From Vitis vinifera (Eukaryota; Streptophyta; Magnoliopsida; Vitales; Vitaceae): a stretch of 64,000 nucleotides of DNA. The stretch spans positions 24,989,501 to 25,053,500 of the forward strand of contig NC_081808.1 in the NCBI RefSeq assembly GCF_030704535.1, read 5' to 3'. Under the pieces are notes generated by a model. That model did not search any database and was not told the DNA's origin. It saw nothing but the letters and a program-made list of their open reading frames with translations. The translations under genes were made by a program, and so were the position numbers. Numbering within the stretch: the stretch's first letter is position 1; each line of letters begins with the position of its first letter. Positions 32,983-44,440 of the stretch are shown here, piece by piece.

Positions 32983-34370
32983 GATAGTGCGGTTTTATTT
33001 GCTATTGATTATAAAAATGTCACCCACTTTGACAATGTACTTGATTAAAAGTACAAGGAATAAAGTAAGTGAGAAACACTTCATTTTGAAGATCTTCAAT
33101 GGATGCATAGAGGGCGTTCATCGGGTATAACAAAATTACGACTAATGACTTTGGATATTGTTCCTACAAAATTCAAATTCAATCATGATGCACCCCACTA
33201 TTTGGAGAAAACAATCATTTGAAATTAATTTTAATCCACATTACTTCCTCTTTCTCATCCCATGTTTGGCATGTATACATCTAACACAAGGAAAATGCAA
33301 ATGGGCTAGAAATAACATCTCTTTCCATAATGACACTACTAATTAAATCCCTTTTTGAGTTTTAAATTATTTTAAAAAACTAATATATAAGTATAATTTA
33401 ATTTGAAATTTATTTGTTTAATGAAAAGTCATGAATAAAGAAAAATTACATTTAAAGATTTTCGGTATCTTGGGTCATGAAGAGAGAAGAAGAAATATTT
33501 CATATTCAATTTTATTTACTTTTTATGATCTTTTTTAAAAACTTTTTTACATTTTTTTTTGTTTTAAAAAATTGATGAAAATAATTTCTACTTCTTACAT
33601 AAAAAATGTTCTCTATTTCCTTTTATTTTTAAAAATTAGAAACATAAAACAAGTGCAAAATAGTGCTATGTATTTTTAATAATAATTTTCTATTTTTAAG
33701 AATAGTAAACTTTTTCTTTTTAAATTACACTATCAAACAAACTCGATATTTCTATATAAAATATAATAGCTATTAGGGAATCACGTAGAAAGGTTAATGG
33801 TTTGAAAAAACTAAGGTTTTATGATCTCAAATTTTAAAATTTTGAAGTATTTTTAAATATATAAGATAAATTTATATTTTTTTTATATAAATGTTATTAC
33901 TAAATACTTTTTGTTATTAAAAATAAAAACCTTAATGTTTATTTAAACAAGATTAATGTTTGACAAGAGAAAGGAGAGAAAGTGATTGTTTCCATTATGT
34001 TATGTTTGGTTCGTAAAAAATATTAAGAAAAGAAGAAAAAAAATTCCAATATTTGGTTTTTCTATTACAAATATGGAAAAAGACAAATATAATCAAAATT
34101 AGTAAAAAAAATTATATATTTTAAAATTATTTAGTCTTTATATTAAAAAGTTAAATAAATGAAATGAGTTTAAATTATTATATGAAAATAATTTATTAAT
34201 TTTGAATTTTCTTTTCTTCGCATTTTCCTTTAAACTTTTTGAAAACTAAACAAAGCCTTAAGATAAAAAATTAATTTAATACTTATTGACTTAAGTTAAT
34301 TTTAAATTAAATTATGATTAAGTTATTAAATTATATTAAGTCATTTAGTCAATTAATCAAAATTATATTA
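32983..34370. other. AT-rich spacer, nothing firmly recognised
   Basis: The first ~350 bases (to 33345) are less AT-rich and contain short peptide-like stretches in several frames, but no known domain. The remainder is AT-rich desert. Confidence 0.35.
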
Positions 34371-35045
34371 AGGCTGTCATCTAGGATGCGAAGCACTTAC
34401 TACCTCATCTGCCCCTTTAGAGGCCACTATTCTTGAAATCCTGGCATTAGATTGGTCGCGTCCTTCAAGAGAGTTAATAGGGGGATGTGGTATCTTTGCA
34501 AAGGGATCCACTCGATGACTAGTCCCTACTAGATCACTGACATCCCGCTGAGAAACCAGACCAAGATTGTTGGCAATGTGGTGCAAAGCTTGTATACAAA
34601 CACACTGATTTTCCACCTGCGTCCACAACAGGACATTCTCCTGCCTTAACAGCCCAGTCTGCTCAAGCGTGGCTTCCATCCTCCTTTCCTGGTCTAACTG
34701 ACGACTTTGAAGTTAGCTCGGAATGCATCCAGGGTAAAAGTCTCCCCACGTTCTGTTTCATCCATGATCCTTCCTTCCCAAGATCGTTATTTCCCTTTTT
34801 TTAAGGGTGGTTAGTTCCCACTTTGCTCCGTCGTGCTTGGCCGCGTTTCTTCGTGGGTCATCCATTTTTATTAAGTTCTCAAGATGGACTTATTTCTTCT
34901 ATCGTCCCAAGAATGTAGTCCATAGTCCATGGTGTTAAGCCCATAGCTCCTACAAGATAGGCAAAACTAACAAGGTTGCCCGTGGCCTTGGGGCTTGAGG
35001 TGTTACTCATAAGCTCTGTGTTGAGGCTGTTACATTGATAAGTTT
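34371..35045 (-). pseudogene. Retroelement-like gag fragment in an AT-rich desert
   Basis: A GC-balanced island with a minus-strand open frame of 100 codons (34377-34679) is Glu/Gln-rich (EQTGLLRQENVLL, a possible coiled coil). It resembles the linker parts of plant Gypsy gag proteins. No zinc knuckle, protease or LTR was found next to it. The composition contrasts sharply with the flanks, so it is probably a fragment of a larger insertion. Confidence 0.35.
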
Positions 35046-35178
35046 CTTTTTTTACCAAAACTTTTTCAAGATTTCTCTTGAAAGCTTGAAAGATGGAAAA
35101 TTAGAGTTAAAAGAAAGGCTATTTGTATCTTAATTCTAACTTGAAAAAATCAAACCCTAAAGTGTAATGTCTCAATTG

Positions 35179-37437
35179 TAGATGACTATATTTTTGAGTC
35201 TCAGTTCTAACTTAGAGAATCTTAGAGCTTGTTCGATTGTATGATTTAAAAACAATTTTCTATTTTTAAATGTAGAAAACTATTTTTAAAAATTCCTAAC
35301 ACTGTTTGGTTATTGTTATTTGAAAACAGTTTTTAAAAATAAAGTAAAATAGAAAACAATTTTTAAAGAATAAGTAGAAGTTATTTTTACCAATTTTTTA
35401 AAATAAAAGGAAAACATAGAAAAATTTGAAAAAACTATAAATAAAATTGAAAATGATATCATTTCATTTCTCTCTCCACGATCTGATTTTGATACTAAAA
35501 ATCTTAAAATGTGGTCTTCCTTAAAATTATAGACACTCTTCTAAATTTCTTTGAACTTCTCTAAAATTTTTTATTAAGAAAATATATTTTCAAAAATAAT
35601 TTAAAACTCAAAAACCGATTTAATTAATACTAAAAAGTAATAGAACTTAATAATATTAGTAAGTCATAAACCAAAATTTATTTTAAATGTCTAGGTTAAT
35701 TTCTTCTTTATATATATATGAATATCATATTTTTACAAAAAAAAAATATTAGGAAAATAAATTATAAATTAAGTAAGACTTAATGCGTTGGATTCATTAA
35801 TGAGTTTAATAATTTTTAAAAATGATTTAAATTTCAATAATGAAACAATTAAGATTAGAAATTTATGGATAAATATTGGTTTGAAACAACTTTATTGTTT
35901 CTCTTTTACATAGAATCCTTATTATCTATTTTTTTTTTCATTAGGCAAATGAATTCCAAATTAAACAACAATACTTAATGTGTTGGATTCATAAAAGCGT
36001 CTAATAATTTTTTTAAATAATTTAAAACTCAAATAGTAATATGGACAAAAGTTGGTTTAAAATGATTGTATTGTTTATCTTCTACACATAATCATTATTT
36101 TAAAATTTTTTAATTAGACAAATAAGCTCCAAATTAAACAAGACATCATGTGTTTGATTCATTAATAATTTTAGTAATTTTTAAAAATAATTTGAAACTC
36201 AAATAATAAATTCATTAATACCATAAATTTATGGATAAAAATTGGTCCATAATGGTTCTATTATTTTTTTATATATATAATTATATTTTTATAAATTTTC
36301 TCACAATAAAAATGAACTTAAAATCAAGTAACACTTTGTATTGTATTTATTAATGGGTTCAACAATTTTTGAAAATAATTTGGAACTCAAAAAATAGATC
36401 AATTAATCATTACAAAATAATAATCAAAATTGCTATATTATAGATCGTGACTTTATTATTTCTCTTATACACACATATATATATTCTTTGAATTTAGGTA
36501 AATAAATTATAAATTAAGTAAGACATAATTAATAATTTAAATTCTTTTAATGAAATTTTAAAAATTTAAAAATAATTTTGAATTAAAACAGATCTAATTA
36601 ATTGTAGATTAAATCAAAACATTTTAAAATAATATTTTGTAATTTAGTATTAAATATGTACAAGAAATAAAAAACTTGACTTACTTACATGTTAAAAAGG
36701 TTAAACTTTATTAATTATTTGTTTAAATAAAATATTTTTTAAGATTATTATTATTTTTATTTAACAAAAAAAAAAATCCACCAAGATGTTAATTCTAGAT
36801 GACTATATTTTTTAGCCTTGGTTCTAACTTAGAGAATCTTAGAGCTTGTTTGGTTGTATGATTTAAAAATAATTTTCTATTTTTAAATATAGAAAACCAT
36901 TTTTAAAAATTTATAGCACCGTTTGGTTATTGTTATTTGAAAATAGCTTTTAAAAATAAAATAAAATAAATAATAATTTTTAAAGAATAAGTATAAGTTA
37001 TTTTCACGAGTTTTTAAAAACAAAAGGAAAACATAGAAAAATTCGAAAAAAACTATAAATAAAATTAAAAATGATATCATTTTATTTCTCTTTCCACAAT
37101 CTAATTTTGATACTAAAAATATTGAAATATGGTCTTCCTTGAAATTATACGCACTTTTCTAAATTTATTTTAACTTCTCTAAAATTTTTCATTAAGCAAA
37201 TATATTTTCAAAAATAATTTGAAACTCAAAAACCGATTTAATTAATACTAAAAAGTAATGGAACTTAATAACATTAGTAGTCATAGAGCAAAATTTATTT
37301 TAAATGTCTGGATTAATTTCTTCTTTATATATATATTTATATCATATTTTACAAAAAAAAATTATTAGGAAAATAAATTTGTTTTAAATAAAATATTTTT
37401 AAAGATTATTATTATTTTTATTTAACAAAAAAAATCC
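35179..37437. repeat. Large direct duplication with an internal deletion in copy 2
   Basis: Copy 1 runs from 35179 to about 36795. Copy 2 starts at 36796 (both have GATGACTATATTTTT, then CTAACTTAGAGAATCTTAG). It matches closely for about 585 bases to near 37380, then jumps to the sequence that ends copy 1 (from about 36719, AAATAAAATATTTTT onwards) and finishes by 37437. So copy 2 lacks roughly 950 bp that copy 1 has. No genes lie within. Confidence 0.75.
35598..36610. repeat. Degenerate tandem repeat, ~190-bp unit, about five copies
   Basis: Recurrent anchors are AATAATTT-AAACTCAAA (about 35599, 36017, 36187, 36376), GTGTTGGATTCAT or a variant (about 35785, 35980, 36149, 36340), and a TATTGTTTCTCTT-like stretch. 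The units are diverged and of slightly different length. The array forms most of the part missing from the second copy of the larger duplication. Confidence 0.6.
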
Positions 37438-38267
37438 ACGAATAATATCCTTATGTTTTATAACATATACTAAAATAGTATTTTTTTATTAAAAAAAATA
37501 TAATTAATAATTTTATTATAATATTATTATTCATATTTTACAAAAAAAAAATATTCCTATTTTTAATTTATTTATAATTAAAAACTATTTTCATTTTTAA
37601 TAAAACTTGAATTAAATTTAATTTATATTATATAAATTGAATTTGTAATGTTTTTATAAAACCAAAATAAAAAATAAAAAAGATATTTTTAAAAACAATT
37701 TATCCAAACAAATTTCTTAATTTTTATTTTATTTTTAAAAACAACTTCTCAAGCACTTTTATTTTTATACAACACTAAAAAACTGTTTTTTCTTCTTTTA
37801 ATTTAAAAACAAGTTTTAAAAAAATACAACTAAATAAAACTTTGTACGAAACCTAAGAGAATTTTGGAGAGCTATTTGGTAAAACAAACTAGGCCGCATT
37901 CTTATTCGAGAATTTTACTTGTACAATCTTATAGGTGTGTTACCATACATCTTGGTTCTACCACAATTCTTATTAAGATTCTTTTATAATTTTAATTTCA
38001 TTATATAAAAAATCAATAGTATAAATACTTTTTAAAAAAGAAATTATGGTGGTGTTTATTTTTTGATTGAGTAGAAAAAATCAAAATATTTAATTTTTTC
38101 TATTCAACTAAAAGTAACTAATTGATATCAATTAACATAATTAAACTAAACTTATTGATAACAAATTCACTTTAATTATATTGATTAATACCATCAAGGT
38201 ATTTTTAACTAAATAGAAAAAGTCAAATATTTTGATTTTTTCTATTCAACCAAAAAATAAACACTAC

Positions 38268-38270
<3 letters not shown>
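37438..38270. other. AT-rich spacer
   Basis: No gene seen. A short imperfect inverted pair (about 38085-38105 and 38205-38250: AAAAATCAAAATATTT-like words against AAATATTTTGATTTTTT) may be the ends of a small decayed element. Confidence 0.35.

Positions 38271-38271
<1 letters not shown>

Positions 38272-38335
<64 letters not shown>
38272..38335. repeat. (AT)n microsatellite
   Basis: A pure AT dinucleotide run of about 64 bp is followed by TATG/TACA variants to about 38392. It can form a cruciform and is likely length-variable. Confidence 0.95.
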
Positions 38336-38357
<22 letters not shown>

Positions 38358-38399
38358 GTATATATATATGTATGTATGCATGCATACTTGTATTGTTTG

Positions 38400-39232
38400 T
38401 TTTCATTTACTTCGTCAACAACGACTATATAAAAACGTAAAACTATGATAAGATAGAGACATTAGAATATCTTTTGATCGGAGAAGTCTAGAACGTGGGA
38501 CACATAAGTTAATGGACATCCTTGGAAAAAATGGTTGACTTGAGCAAATTCCAAGGAAGTCTTGTAAAATAATGGGACAAACCCACTCTCTTGGAAGCTT
38601 CACCTTGCCTTCCCCCCTACTTCCACCCTCCCCCAAAGCCCTTTCCTTACACCCAAAGTCACCCACTTCTATTGACAAATTCAAAGCCTAATGCATAAAA
38701 AATTTATGAAATTAACATTTTTTTTTTCTTTTTAGTTTGTAACTACCTATTATTCATTCAATGTTTTTGGTATTTTTTTTAAATTGTTTTTTTTATTACA
38801 TAATATTTTATTAAAAATATCATTTTTAGCTTACATAAAAATATTTATTAATCCCTCATAAAAAAATGTTTTTGATAGAAGTTCATTGAAGAATGGTTTA
38901 AACTATTGCATTTTGATGATCAAGATTGGTTCAATTTCATTATTGGGCTTATAAAATTAAGCCGCCATATACCATAGAATATCATTTAATAAATTATGGC
39001 CAATGGTCTTGTCTCTTAAATAATACCTCTCCATCCTTTCCACATTAGTCCCCACCAAAATTATAGAGGTCCAACCACTATTTGGTAATTCAATTCAAAG
39101 CCAAGGTTACTTTGAAGATTCAAAGTCTACCCCTCTTTTTAAAGTGCAACCTTGTCCCCAAAACGTGATCCTCAAGCTCCATCTTCATATCCACACTTTT
39201 GTACAGGAGGAAAATTGAAGTCCCAATTCACC
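38400..39232. other. Upstream region of the membrane-protein gene
   Basis: No exon was recognised. The last ~200 bases before the ATG at 39233 become GC-richer and form the likely promoter and leader. A minus-strand open frame at 38415-38684 has no recognisable product. Confidence 0.4.
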
Positions 39233-40231
39233 ATGGATGTTGAACAGGAGGAGCTCCAATTTCTTGGCTTCTTTGGCATCATCAAAGAGTCTGTCAAGAT
39301 CATATACTCATGGAGGAAAATCTTCAGCCAAATCACTCTAGCTCTCATCCTCCCTCTCACCTTCATATTCCTCGCTCATATTGAAGTCTCTGATTTCCTC
39401 TTTTTCAAGATCCTCAGGAATGAGGACAAGCTGGATCGAACCCGGGCTGGAACCCCCAAATATGAGAAGCTCTCCGATGTTATTTCCTCCGAGTGGATAG
39501 TCTTTTGGCTTTTGAAGGTCGCATATTTCACCTTCCTCCTCATCTTCTCCCTCCTCTGCACATCCGCAGTTGTGTATGCGGTTGCCTGCGTGTACAGCGC
39601 CAAGCAAATAACCTTCAAGAGGGTCCTGAGCGTAGTCCCAAAGGTGTGGAAGAGACTCATGGTCACCTTCATATGGAACTTCGTCATTGTTTTCTGCTAC
39701 AACGTTGTCGCCGGGGTAGTTTTGTTCATGTGGGCTATCCTGATAGGAAACAACGTCTTTGGACTCGTGATCCTCCTCCTTCTCTTGATCATATACGTCA
39801 TGGGGTTTGTGTATATAAGCGTAGTCTGGCATTTGGCGAGCGTTGTATCGGTGTTGGAAGACAGCTATGGGATCCAAGCCATGGTGAAGAGCAAGGCCTT
39901 GATTAAGGGCAAGACGGGAGTTGCAGTTGCAATTTTCCTCATCCTCAACATCTGTTATTTCATTATTCAGCTGGCTTTTGAGAACTTGGTCGTGTTGGGG
40001 TACCCATTGAGCACCCCGAATAGAATTCTGCTTGCAATCATCTTCTTCCTCTTTCTGTTCAAGTTGATTCTCTTTGGCCTCGTCATCCAAACTGTGATCT
40101 ACTTCGTCTGCAAATCCTACCACCATGAAAACATCGACAAATCTTCTTTATCAGATCATCTCGAGGTTTATCTAGGCGAATACGTGCCTCTAAAGTCCAA
40201 GGATGTCCAACTGGAGCAGTTCGACGTTTGA
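39233..40231 (+). CDS. Uncharacterised plant multi-pass membrane protein
   Basis: Single exon, 332 residues. The start is the ATG at 39233 (MDVEQEELQFLGFF); the frame is open further upstream but has no other ATG. Six hydrophobic segments lie near residues 32-50, 90-118, 145-170, 175-205, 232-255 and 268-292. The N-terminal pattern EELQFLGFFGI-KES is one I recognise from a plant-specific family whose members are often labelled polyadenylate-binding-protein-1-B-binding protein. That label has no functional weight I can defend. No catalytic motif is visible. It is probably an endomembrane or plasma-membrane protein of unknown role. Codon use is C/G-rich at third positions compared with its neighbours. 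Confidence 0.85.
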   Translation: MDVEQEELQFLGFFGIIKESVKIIYSWRKIFSQITLALILPLTFIFLAHIEVSDFLFFKILRNEDKLDRTRAGTPKYEKLSDVISSEWIVFWLLKVAYFTFLLIFSLLCTSAVVYAVACVYSAKQITFKRVLSVVPKVWKRLMVTFIWNFVIVFCYNVVAGVVLFMWAILIGNNVFGLVILLLLLIIYVMGFVYISVVWHLASVVSVLEDSYGIQAMVKSKALIKGKTGVAVAIFLILNICYFIIQLAFENLVVLGYPLSTPNRILLAIIFFLFLFKLILFGLVIQTVIYFVCKSYHHENIDKSSLSDHLEVYLGEYVPLKSKDVQLEQFDV

Positions 40232-41472
40232 TTCAATTGAATTGCTATGGAGATCATCCCTATGTTTGCCAGAAATTTTTGGGTGTTTTCTTTGTATACG
40301 CTACTGTTTATTAATTTGTCGAGTATTATAATGGAAGAAGAAACTGTTTCATTTGATTGGCTTTCCATGTCGTAATTATTTGGCCACTGATAATGGCCTC
40401 ATCGTGGCTTACTAGCCAACAAAAAATGAAAGAACCATGATGATGATGGCAGCATTGGACTAATTAATTAAATTTAAAAATATGTGTTAGTTTTCCTGTC
40501 ATTTGTCAAGTTAGATGGCCATGGCTTTCATGTATGCTAACCTAGACATTACAGCAAGCAATGAATGCTTCATTTATTAAATATCATTTGGAAGGAAAGT
40601 TGATCATAAAAAAAAGGGATCACCCAAAATAATAATATTATTTTATTATTATGAATATTAGTTTTTAGAATTATTTCATACCCTAACAACTTTATTATAG
40701 TTTTATAACTTTGATTTAAAAGTCAATGGAAGAGAAATAAAATAAATTAGAGGCACAATGACCATGTTTTTTTCTTTCTTCTTTTCTTTTCAAGCAAGAG
40801 GAAATTTTATCGGCTAGAGAGGAATAGGGTTTTACATTAAAGTAAACCCTTCAAAAAATAATTCAATTTTCATATTTAAACTATAATGATCTTTTCCAAG
40901 AGTAACTTTCTATTTTCCTCCTTAAATTTGGAAATAGTTTTTCAACATTCATGCTTAAAAAATTATTTTTAAAAAATATTATATTTAATAAAAAAATCCC
41001 CTCAACTTCAACCTTAGTAATGAAATACATGATTTTGAGAATTATATCTTAGAATTAGCTCCTAATTGAAGTTTTGTAGAGAAAATGTTACTAAGTAAGA
41101 CATGTTGGAAAATATCTATACTATTGTTCAAGTCTCCAATATGCTCCTACAGTAGTAATATCAAGAATATTGATTTATAAAATATTTAGAGTTAATTAGA
41201 TGTCTTCTGGTTATTGGACAAACTAACATGCTTCTATTAAAAAAATCATCAATCTTGAATGATTGGTTTTGTGTCATTACTAAGCAAATGTCACATTTTC
41301 CCATGGACAAGACTGCGAATGTGAACGAGGATGTGGTAAGGCCATAGTAGACATAGTTCCTAACATTATGATAGTTATATATGCACCTTACCCTTAGAAA
41401 TGGAATAAAATAGAAACGTTTTCATAGAAAAGGAAAGATGTATAGTACAAAAAGTGTTATAGATGTAATAAG
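40232..41472. other. 3' UTR and AT-rich spacer before the Sirevirus-type Copia
   Basis: No gene recognised. The last five bases (AAAGA, 41473-41477) are the left target duplication of the next element. Confidence 0.4.
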
Positions 41473-41477
41473 AAAGA

Positions 41478-42700
41478 TGTTAGCCCAAGGGTTCTCCTAA
41501 TCGGGTTTTGATAATAACAAATCATGGTTAAGTGACTAATTGGTTTAGTGGTTAAGAATCTCAAGCATAAACTTGAAAATTCATCAAATGACCAAATAGA
41601 TACAAGATCAAGATGCTTGAAAGACTTGTGATCATAGGAAACTAATGTAAGATGAATGCATGAGTGCACTTAGGATTTTCACACGTTTCATGCATCTTAA
41701 AAAACTCGGTTTATTATTTAAAACTTCGATTTCATTAAAACCCGAGTTTTTAACTAATGTGTCTTAGGCAAAATGTTTTATAATTGGCTTAATAATTCAC
41801 TTAAAGACCTTGCCTAAGTGTTAGAAAATAAAGGAATTAAAAAAATAGGTTTTCGGGGCCAAAAAGACTCAATTGGTCGAAGTTATGGTCAACCGACTCA
41901 ACCGAGTGAGGAACCGGTCAATCGGTTATGCTCGTCCGGTCGAAAACCGGTCAAGGGATGCCAAAAACTTTCTCTCTCTCCTAGTGACCTTCTCTTCCTA
42001 GTCAAGGTGATTCTCTTATCGGTCGACATTCGGTCGAGGACTGGTCGAGGCAACGATAACCTGTCAAACATTAAATGCTCCAACGGCTAATGAACCGGTA
42101 GACCCCTAGCTTGACTGGACAGGGTTACCTTTTGCTGTTTTTGACTCCCAAGCTTAGAAACCTATAAATTGAGAGCTCCACTTCATTTATTGATAAGAGA
42201 ACACTTGCATTCAATAATCTACCTACTTGTTCTTGATAAAAAAGCTCTCATTTCTTTCATAGTGCACTAAATCACCATTTGCATATCCTTTATTGCACTA
42301 TTGTGTGTCATCCTAGCTTTGTCTTGTATTTGAGCTATCCTAAAGCTAGGTTGAGGGATTATTTCTTGTAAAAATCTGAGTGTTAAAGCCTTCAAGAGGT
42401 TTGAATCTTGAAGAGATTGTGTAAGAGCTCATTAGAGCTGGAATCCAAGTGTAAGAAAATTGGAAGCTTGGTTGAAGCTTCAAGATTAGTGAAACCCTCA
42501 CTTGGTTAAGAGATTGAGGAGAGTGGACGTAGGCAAGGAAGTGTCGAACCACTATAAACCCAAGTTTGAATTCTATAACTCTATCTCTTTATTTTGCTTA
42601 TATTGTGTTTGAATTTGTTGTGATTAAAAAGATTTAAAAAACCCAATTCATCCCCCATTTTTGGGTGTTTTTCTTAATTAAGCATAACCTTTTTTTCTCA
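41478..42700 (+). repeat. 5' LTR of the Sirevirus-type Copia
   Basis: 1,223 bp. It contains a block of ACCGG/GGTCGA words (about 41878-42120) shared with the solo LTR at 1006 and a CCTATAAATTGAG TATA-like motif near 42161. Confidence 0.93.
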
Positions 42701-42702
42701 AT

Positions 42703-42715
42703 TGGTATCAGAGCT
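42703..42715 (+). promoter_or_regulatory. Primer binding site
   Basis: TGGTATCAGAGC, two bases after the LTR end, matches the initiator methionine tRNA site used by plant Copia elements. Confidence 0.9.
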
Positions 42716-42758
42716 AGACCTCTTTTTTTCTTTTAAAGACTTAATCGTCTAAGAGGAA

Positions 42759-44426
42759 ATGGCTATTCCATCAAGCTCATCCCAAGCTGAAAATTTTTCA
42801 AAACATAGAACTTCATTCTTTACGGGAACTGACTGTCCCTATTGGAAAACTAGAATAACTTGGTATTTGCAATCTACTGATTTAGATGTATGGGATGTCA
42901 TTGAAGATGACCCAACTTTTCCCACTAAACTAGTTGATGGAGTTTTGGTTCCAAAACCCAAGCAAGAATGGAATGAGCTTGATAGAATAAACTTTCAATT
43001 AAATGCTAAAGTCGTTTTTACTTTGCAATATGCTATGGATAGAAATGAATATAATAGAATATGTCAATGCAAATCGGCTAAAGAAATTTGGAGGTTGCTT
43101 GAAATAACTCATGAAGGAACTAATCAAGTGAAAGAGTCAAAAATTAATTTACTTGTTCATAACTATGAATTATTTTCAATGAAAGAAAATGAGACTATTG
43201 TTGAGATGATTACTAGGTTCACCGACATTGTCAATGGTCTTGAAGCTTTGGGAAAAACCTACAAGGAATCCGAGAAGGTGATGAAGATATTGAGGTATCT
43301 CCCATCAAAGTGGCATACCAAGGTCACCGCAATTCAAGAAGCAAAATATTTGACTAAGCTACCTATGGAAGAGCTTATAGGGTCATTAATGACATATGAG
43401 ATCAATTTGACAAAGAAGCTACAAGAGAGTGAAGACAAAAAGAAGAAGAGTATAGCCCTCAAAGTTACAACCAAGGAAGAAGAAGATGTTGAAGAAGAAA
43501 AACCAAGTGATGAAGATGATGATTTAGCCCTCATCATAAGAAAGCTCAACAAATACGTGAGAGGTGAAAGGTTTAGAGGAAGGAAGTTCACCTCTAGAAG
43601 AGATCCTTTTAAAAAAGAATCTTCATCCCATGGTGATAAGGAGAAATGGGAAGAGAAAAGAGATTTGATATGCTTCAAGTGCAAAAAGTCGGGACACATT
43701 AAATATGATTATCCTCTCTACAAGAGTGAAGCCAAGAGAAGAGTGAAGAAAGCAATGATGACCACTTGGAGTGAAAGTGAAGAATCCTCCGAAGAAGAAA
43801 AGAAGAAAGAAGTGGCAAACATGTGTTTCATGGCAATAGATGATCTTGATGAGGTAAACTCTAACTTTAGTGATGAAGATATGCATGATGTTTTTGAAGA
43901 ATTATATGAGGATTTTGAAAAACTTAGTTTGAAAAATAATTATCTTAAAATGAAAATTCAAGAACTTGAAAAGGAACTTGAAGAATTAAAAGAAAAATTT
44001 TCAATTGTTGAAATATTTAAAACTCATATTGAAAAAGAAAATGAGATTTTGATAAGTAAAAATAAGATTTTGAAAAAGAAAAATGAATGGTTGACCTCCT
44101 CTCTTTCAATTTTCTCTTGTGGACAAAAATATTTTGAAATGATCTTAGCTAGCCAAAAATTTGTCTTTGACAAACAAGGGCTAGGATTAAAAACTTCAAA
44201 AAATCAGAAGTATTTTAAAAATTATTTTGTAAAAGAATCCGCAAGTGCAAGTCTTTCTACTACTTGCAACTTTTGTGGAAGAGGAGGGCACATTAGTAGT
44301 ACATGTCCCTTAAGAAATGGTTCTCAAAAGAATTCAAATGTTAAAGCTAAAAAATTTTGGGTTGAGAAATCCAAGGTCATTAACCCTCAAGGACCCAAAA
44401 AGATATGGGTACCTAAATCAACTTAA
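42759..44426 (+). CDS. Copia (Sirevirus-type) Gag, open reading frame intact
   Basis: 555 residues from the ATG at 42759 to TAA at 44424. The N-terminal half is the UBN2-type capsid region (FTGTDCPYWK; CKSAKEIW; EMITRF). A Lys/Glu-rich linker and two CCHC-type knuckles follow: CFKCKKSGHIKYDY near residue 307 and CNFCGRGGHISSTC near residue 506. The first knuckle has Tyr where the fourth ligand Cys is expected, a probable G-to-A change. A long Lys/Glu/Leu coiled coil lies around residues 375-450. The protein would form virus-like particles. It is a transposon gene, not a host gene, and the pol that should accompany it is broken. Confidence 0.85.
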   Translation: MAIPSSSSQAENFSKHRTSFFTGTDCPYWKTRITWYLQSTDLDVWDVIEDDPTFPTKLVDGVLVPKPKQEWNELDRINFQLNAKVVFTLQYAMDRNEYNRICQCKSAKEIWRLLEITHEGTNQVKESKINLLVHNYELFSMKENETIVEMITRFTDIVNGLEALGKTYKESEKVMKILRYLPSKWHTKVTAIQEAKYLTKLPMEELIGSLMTYEINLTKKLQESEDKKKKSIALKVTTKEEEDVEEEKPSDEDDDLALIIRKLNKYVRGERFRGRKFTSRRDPFKKESSSHGDKEKWEEKRDLICFKCKKSGHIKYDYPLYKSEAKRRVKKAMMTTWSESEESSEEEKKKEVANMCFMAIDDLDEVNSNFSDEDMHDVFEELYEDFEKLSLKNNYLKMKIQELEKELEELKEKFSIVEIFKTHIEKENEILISKNKILKKKNEWLTSSLSIFSCGQKYFEMILASQKFVFDKQGLGLKTSKNQKYFKNYFVKESASASLSTTCNFCGRGGHISSTCPLRNGSQKNSNVKAKKFWVEKSKVINPQGPKKIWVPKST

Positions 44427-44440
44427 ATTTTATTTTGTAG

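Noticed and set aside
32983-33345. Possible Copia RT remnant to the right of the hAT MITE
   Set aside because: Short peptide-like pieces in three frames, none matching a recognisable RT or RNase H motif.
38232-38432. Ile/Tyr repeat open frame
   Set aside because: It is a translation of the AT microsatellite.
39338-40126. Minus-strand 262-codon open frame
   Set aside because: It is antisense to the membrane-protein gene. The Glu/Asp/His-rich composition is the mirror of hydrophobic codons and no domain is seen.
43334-43886. Minus-strand open frames across gag
   Set aside because: They are antisense to the Lys/Glu-rich linker of the Sirevirus-type Gag.
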